In this document: positions 20,509 to 22,220 of the stretch, one piece after another | Position numbering within the stretch: the stretch's first letter is position 1 | Layout: every line of letters begins with the position of its first letter | Source: a virus | Length of the DNA: 22,220 nt | Direction: 5' to 3' (one strand) | Virus record (IMG/VR): IMGVR_UViG_3300046520_000332 | Coordinates: 1 to 22,220 of that record | The notes under the pieces: generated by a model | The model's database searches: none | Seen by the model: the letters and a program-made list of their open reading frames with translations, nothing else | Told to the model about the DNA's origin: nothing | Made by a program: the position numbers and the translations under genes

Positions 20509-20688
20509 TTAAGACGCAGAAGCTGCAGGAAGATCTTGGACAAAAGTAACGATCTTGATTTCGTCCTCAGCAGGACCAACTATATTCGGTCACGACGTTG
20601 AGTAGTCCCATGCCGCCCCTTTAACAGACTGCAAGGCTGCTTGTGGATCAAACCGATGCTGTGCGGAACGTTGATGACGCGACTCCCT
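20509..20688 (-). pseudogene. Possible coding remnant with internal stop
   Basis: Read leftward, one frame gives a protein-like string ending in EDEIKIVTFVQDLPAASAS and a TAA at 20509-20511. It is interrupted by a TGA after about 25 residues (FDPQAALQSVKGAAWDYSTS before the stop). No start is seen and the frame opens at the neighbouring palindrome. It looks like the decayed 3' end of a small host gene. The identity is not recognised. Confidence 0.35.
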
Positions 20689-20689
20689 C

Positions 20690-20740
20690 TCACATGTTTA
20701 GTGTCGATCACACATTTTGTGATCGACGCTAAACATGTGA
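20690..20740. repeat. Long near-perfect palindrome
   Basis: Two 23-bp arms (20690-20712 and 20718-20740) pair along their whole length with one G-U wobble and a 5-nt loop; the outer ends read TCACATG and CATGTGA. There is no T-run on either strand. It lies 43 bp beyond the permease stop, so it may stabilise or end that mRNA. It may also be a repeated extragenic element. Confidence 0.75.
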
Positions 20741-20783
20741 AAGCGCTTGCCCGCGAGGAGCTAGCCCAGGCGCTGAAGATGAA

Positions 20784-22220
20784 TCAATCGACTACCGCCT
20801 CTTCTTTCAACCGCTTGGTCTTAACGGCATCAGTCGAGACAGGCTTGGCGTCTGCCGCTTTCAAGTCCTTGCTAAACGTCCCGTCGTTCTCGCCCTTGAA
20901 GAAGTTCTTGCCGTAAATCAGCAGGCACAACACCACGCCAATGGCGAATGCCCAGCTCGCGCCCTTGATGGCTAACATTGCGCCGATCACACCAGCGATG
21001 CCGAGGTCGCGCTGGCTGCGGGCTTCCAGAATCCCAAGACGCACGCTCACGTAGCCCTGAATCAATAGCGTCAGCGACAACGCTACACCCAGAATCGGCT
21101 GCACCAGCGTCACCACTGGCAGGAGCAGTAAACCGGTATTGGTGCCCCAGCGGAACGACCCAACGCCGCCGATGATCGACTTCATCGCCTTTGGTCCGCC
21201 CTTAAAGCGCTCGATTACCACCACCAGCATCGCCGCCCACTTCGGCCCGCACATCGCCACGTCCGGACCAAAGATGCTCATGAAAGCGTTACGCGCGCCA
21301 AAGATCAGGTGCGCTCGATCCGGGTTGTAATCGACAATTTCGTCAGTGCGGACTTTTTCCGCTTCATCCAGCAGCGATTTCGCACTCAACACATCGCCAA
21401 AGACGATGATGTACACCGCCAACATGGTCGGCAGCGCCGAGATGAACATCGACAACGGGGGCATACCCAGACCAAACACCGTGTAGTTGCTCCACAACCC
21501 GGCAAAGTCAGGTTTGCTGATGCCCCACTGGATAGTTGGCCATGGCGCTTCGCCGAACAGCGGCGCAATCACTACCGCCAGCAGGATGATCGGCAGAATC
21601 CCGAGTTTGGCGAAATTCCACCAGAACCGGTTGCGCTGCTTCAGCTCGTTGAAGTGCTGGGAGAAGATCAAATAGAACGCCAGGCCGACGGCAATCGAGA
21701 TGGTCCACGGCAGCACGTTGAACTTGCCGCCGACCTGAAACACTGCAATCACCGCACTCAATCCTGCGCCGACGATGATCCCTGACTTGATCGCGGGCGG
21801 CACGTATTCGACTACCTTCTTCGCCATGCCGGTGGCACCCAGCGCAATCGAGAACACCCCGAGCATCAGCTGGAAGGCAATCAAGGCGTGGACACGCTCC
21901 GGGCCCATGGGGAATTGCGCGCAGTAGGCCATCAACAATGGAACAGCCGGCGTAATCCAACCCGGTACGGTCGGATCGCCCAGCAGATGGTGCGTGAGGT
22001 ACAGCAGGCCGTTGAGCATCACCACCGCCAGCGCGACCTCGAACGGCATGCCAAGCAGCTCAGTCATCAGCGGGATGGCAGCCAGATCGACGGCGCACAT
22101 CAGCAAACCCTGGAGGTAGTCCGGCATCTCAAACTTGTAGTGAATGAACGGCAAACGCACCTTGAACGGGCCGAGAGGAATGTACGGGCTTTCGCGCCCC
22201 GCTTGTGGGAGATCGGACAT
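20784..22220 (-). CDS. Host multi-pass permease, NCS2/SulP-like
   Basis: A 478-aa integral membrane protein with about 12 hydrophobic segments (for example AIPLMTELLGMPFEVALAVV and FNVLPWTISIAVGLAFYLIF). The start is exactly at the window edge, so it cannot be excluded that translation begins further upstream. A loop with a DPTVPGWITPAVPLLMAY signature recalls nucleobase or anion permeases of the NCS2/SulP superfamily. It may belong to a DUF3360-type uncharacterised family (from memory, unchecked). The C-terminal 35 residues are a charged cytoplasmic tail. The substrate is unknown. It is host chromosome beyond attR. Confidence 0.8.
   Translation of the reverse strand: MSDLPQAGRESPYIPLGPFKVRLPFIHYKFEMPDYLQGLLMCAVDLAAIPLMTELLGMPFEVALAVVMLNGLLYLTHHLLGDPTVPGWITPAVPLLMAYCAQFPMGPERVHALIAFQLMLGVFSIALGATGMAKKVVEYVPPAIKSGIIVGAGLSAVIAVFQVGGKFNVLPWTISIAVGLAFYLIFSQHFNELKQRNRFWWNFAKLGILPIILLAVVIAPLFGEAPWPTIQWGISKPDFAGLWSNYTVFGLGMPPLSMFISALPTMLAVYIIVFGDVLSAKSLLDEAEKVRTDEIVDYNPDRAHLIFGARNAFMSIFGPDVAMCGPKWAAMLVVVIERFKGGPKAMKSIIGGVGSFRWGTNTGLLLLPVVTLVQPILGVALSLTLLIQGYVSVRLGILEARSQRDLGIAGVIGAMLAIKGASWAFAIGVVLCLLIYGKNFFKGENDGTFSKDLKAADAKPVSTDAVKTKRLKEEAVVD

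Noticed and set aside
20733-20792. Rightward peptide LAREELAQALKMNQSTT resembling an HTH start
   Set aside because: Only about 20 residues, no start codon or ribosome site, and it runs into the antisense of the permease gene. Probably chance.

Overview
The window is the early (regulatory, replication, recombination and integration) half of a lambda-like prophage, followed by about 1.9 kb of host chromosome. The GC-rich codon use, a DUF1654-type gene, the style of the small early genes and the host permease point to a Pseudomonas-type host; this is inferred from recognition, not from a search. The left edge cuts a replication gene, so the late phage genes and the other attachment site lie outside.

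Layout. A rightward cI-type repressor gene (2830-3684) and a leftward cro-like gene (2507-2746) flank an OR-like operator region (2759-2836). The leftward (PR) operon runs cro-like, a possible small ORF, a cII/ydaT-position gene, rha, and an O-like replication gene. The O-like gene carries five 18-bp palindromic iterons, a candidate origin inside the initiator gene as in lambda. Right of cI is an immunity-region cargo block: a small gene, an AT-rich two-gene module (HipA-like kinase plus DUF3037-like protein) in the position of lambda rexAB, a leftward small gene, a membrane zinc-ribbon protein and a leftward DUF1654 gene. A second operator cluster (7017-7141), built from the same 13-bp palindrome as OR, marks PL. 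Its transcript begins with a perfect 12-nt boxA and a hairpin that looks like a nut site.

The PL operon runs rightward to the integrase. It holds a 180-aa phage protein, a structured non-coding stretch of about 580 nt, five tiny genes chained by 4-nt overlaps, a coiled-coil protein, a Sak4-like/AAA_24 recombination ATPase, paralogous HTH proteins, two diverged paralogues behind a near-identical 63-bp leader, a Cys-rich protein, a C5 cytosine methyltransferase, several small hypotheticals, a DUF4224 protein (excisionase position) and a tyrosine integrase. At least four genes inside this block point leftward and look like separately expressed cargo (morons).

The right end is a 3' fragment of tRNA-Ser(UGA), taken as attR, followed by a tRNA-type terminator, a degraded coding remnant, a long perfect-looking palindrome and a leftward multi-pass host permease gene.

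How it works together (inference): the repressor binds one 13-bp site family placed inside promoter spacers at both operator regions. It silences PR, PL and the DUF1654 promoter. Induction opens replication to the left and antiterminated recombination and integration functions to the right. The HipA-like/DUF3037 pair is the best candidate for an undescribed lysogen-expressed defence or exclusion system.
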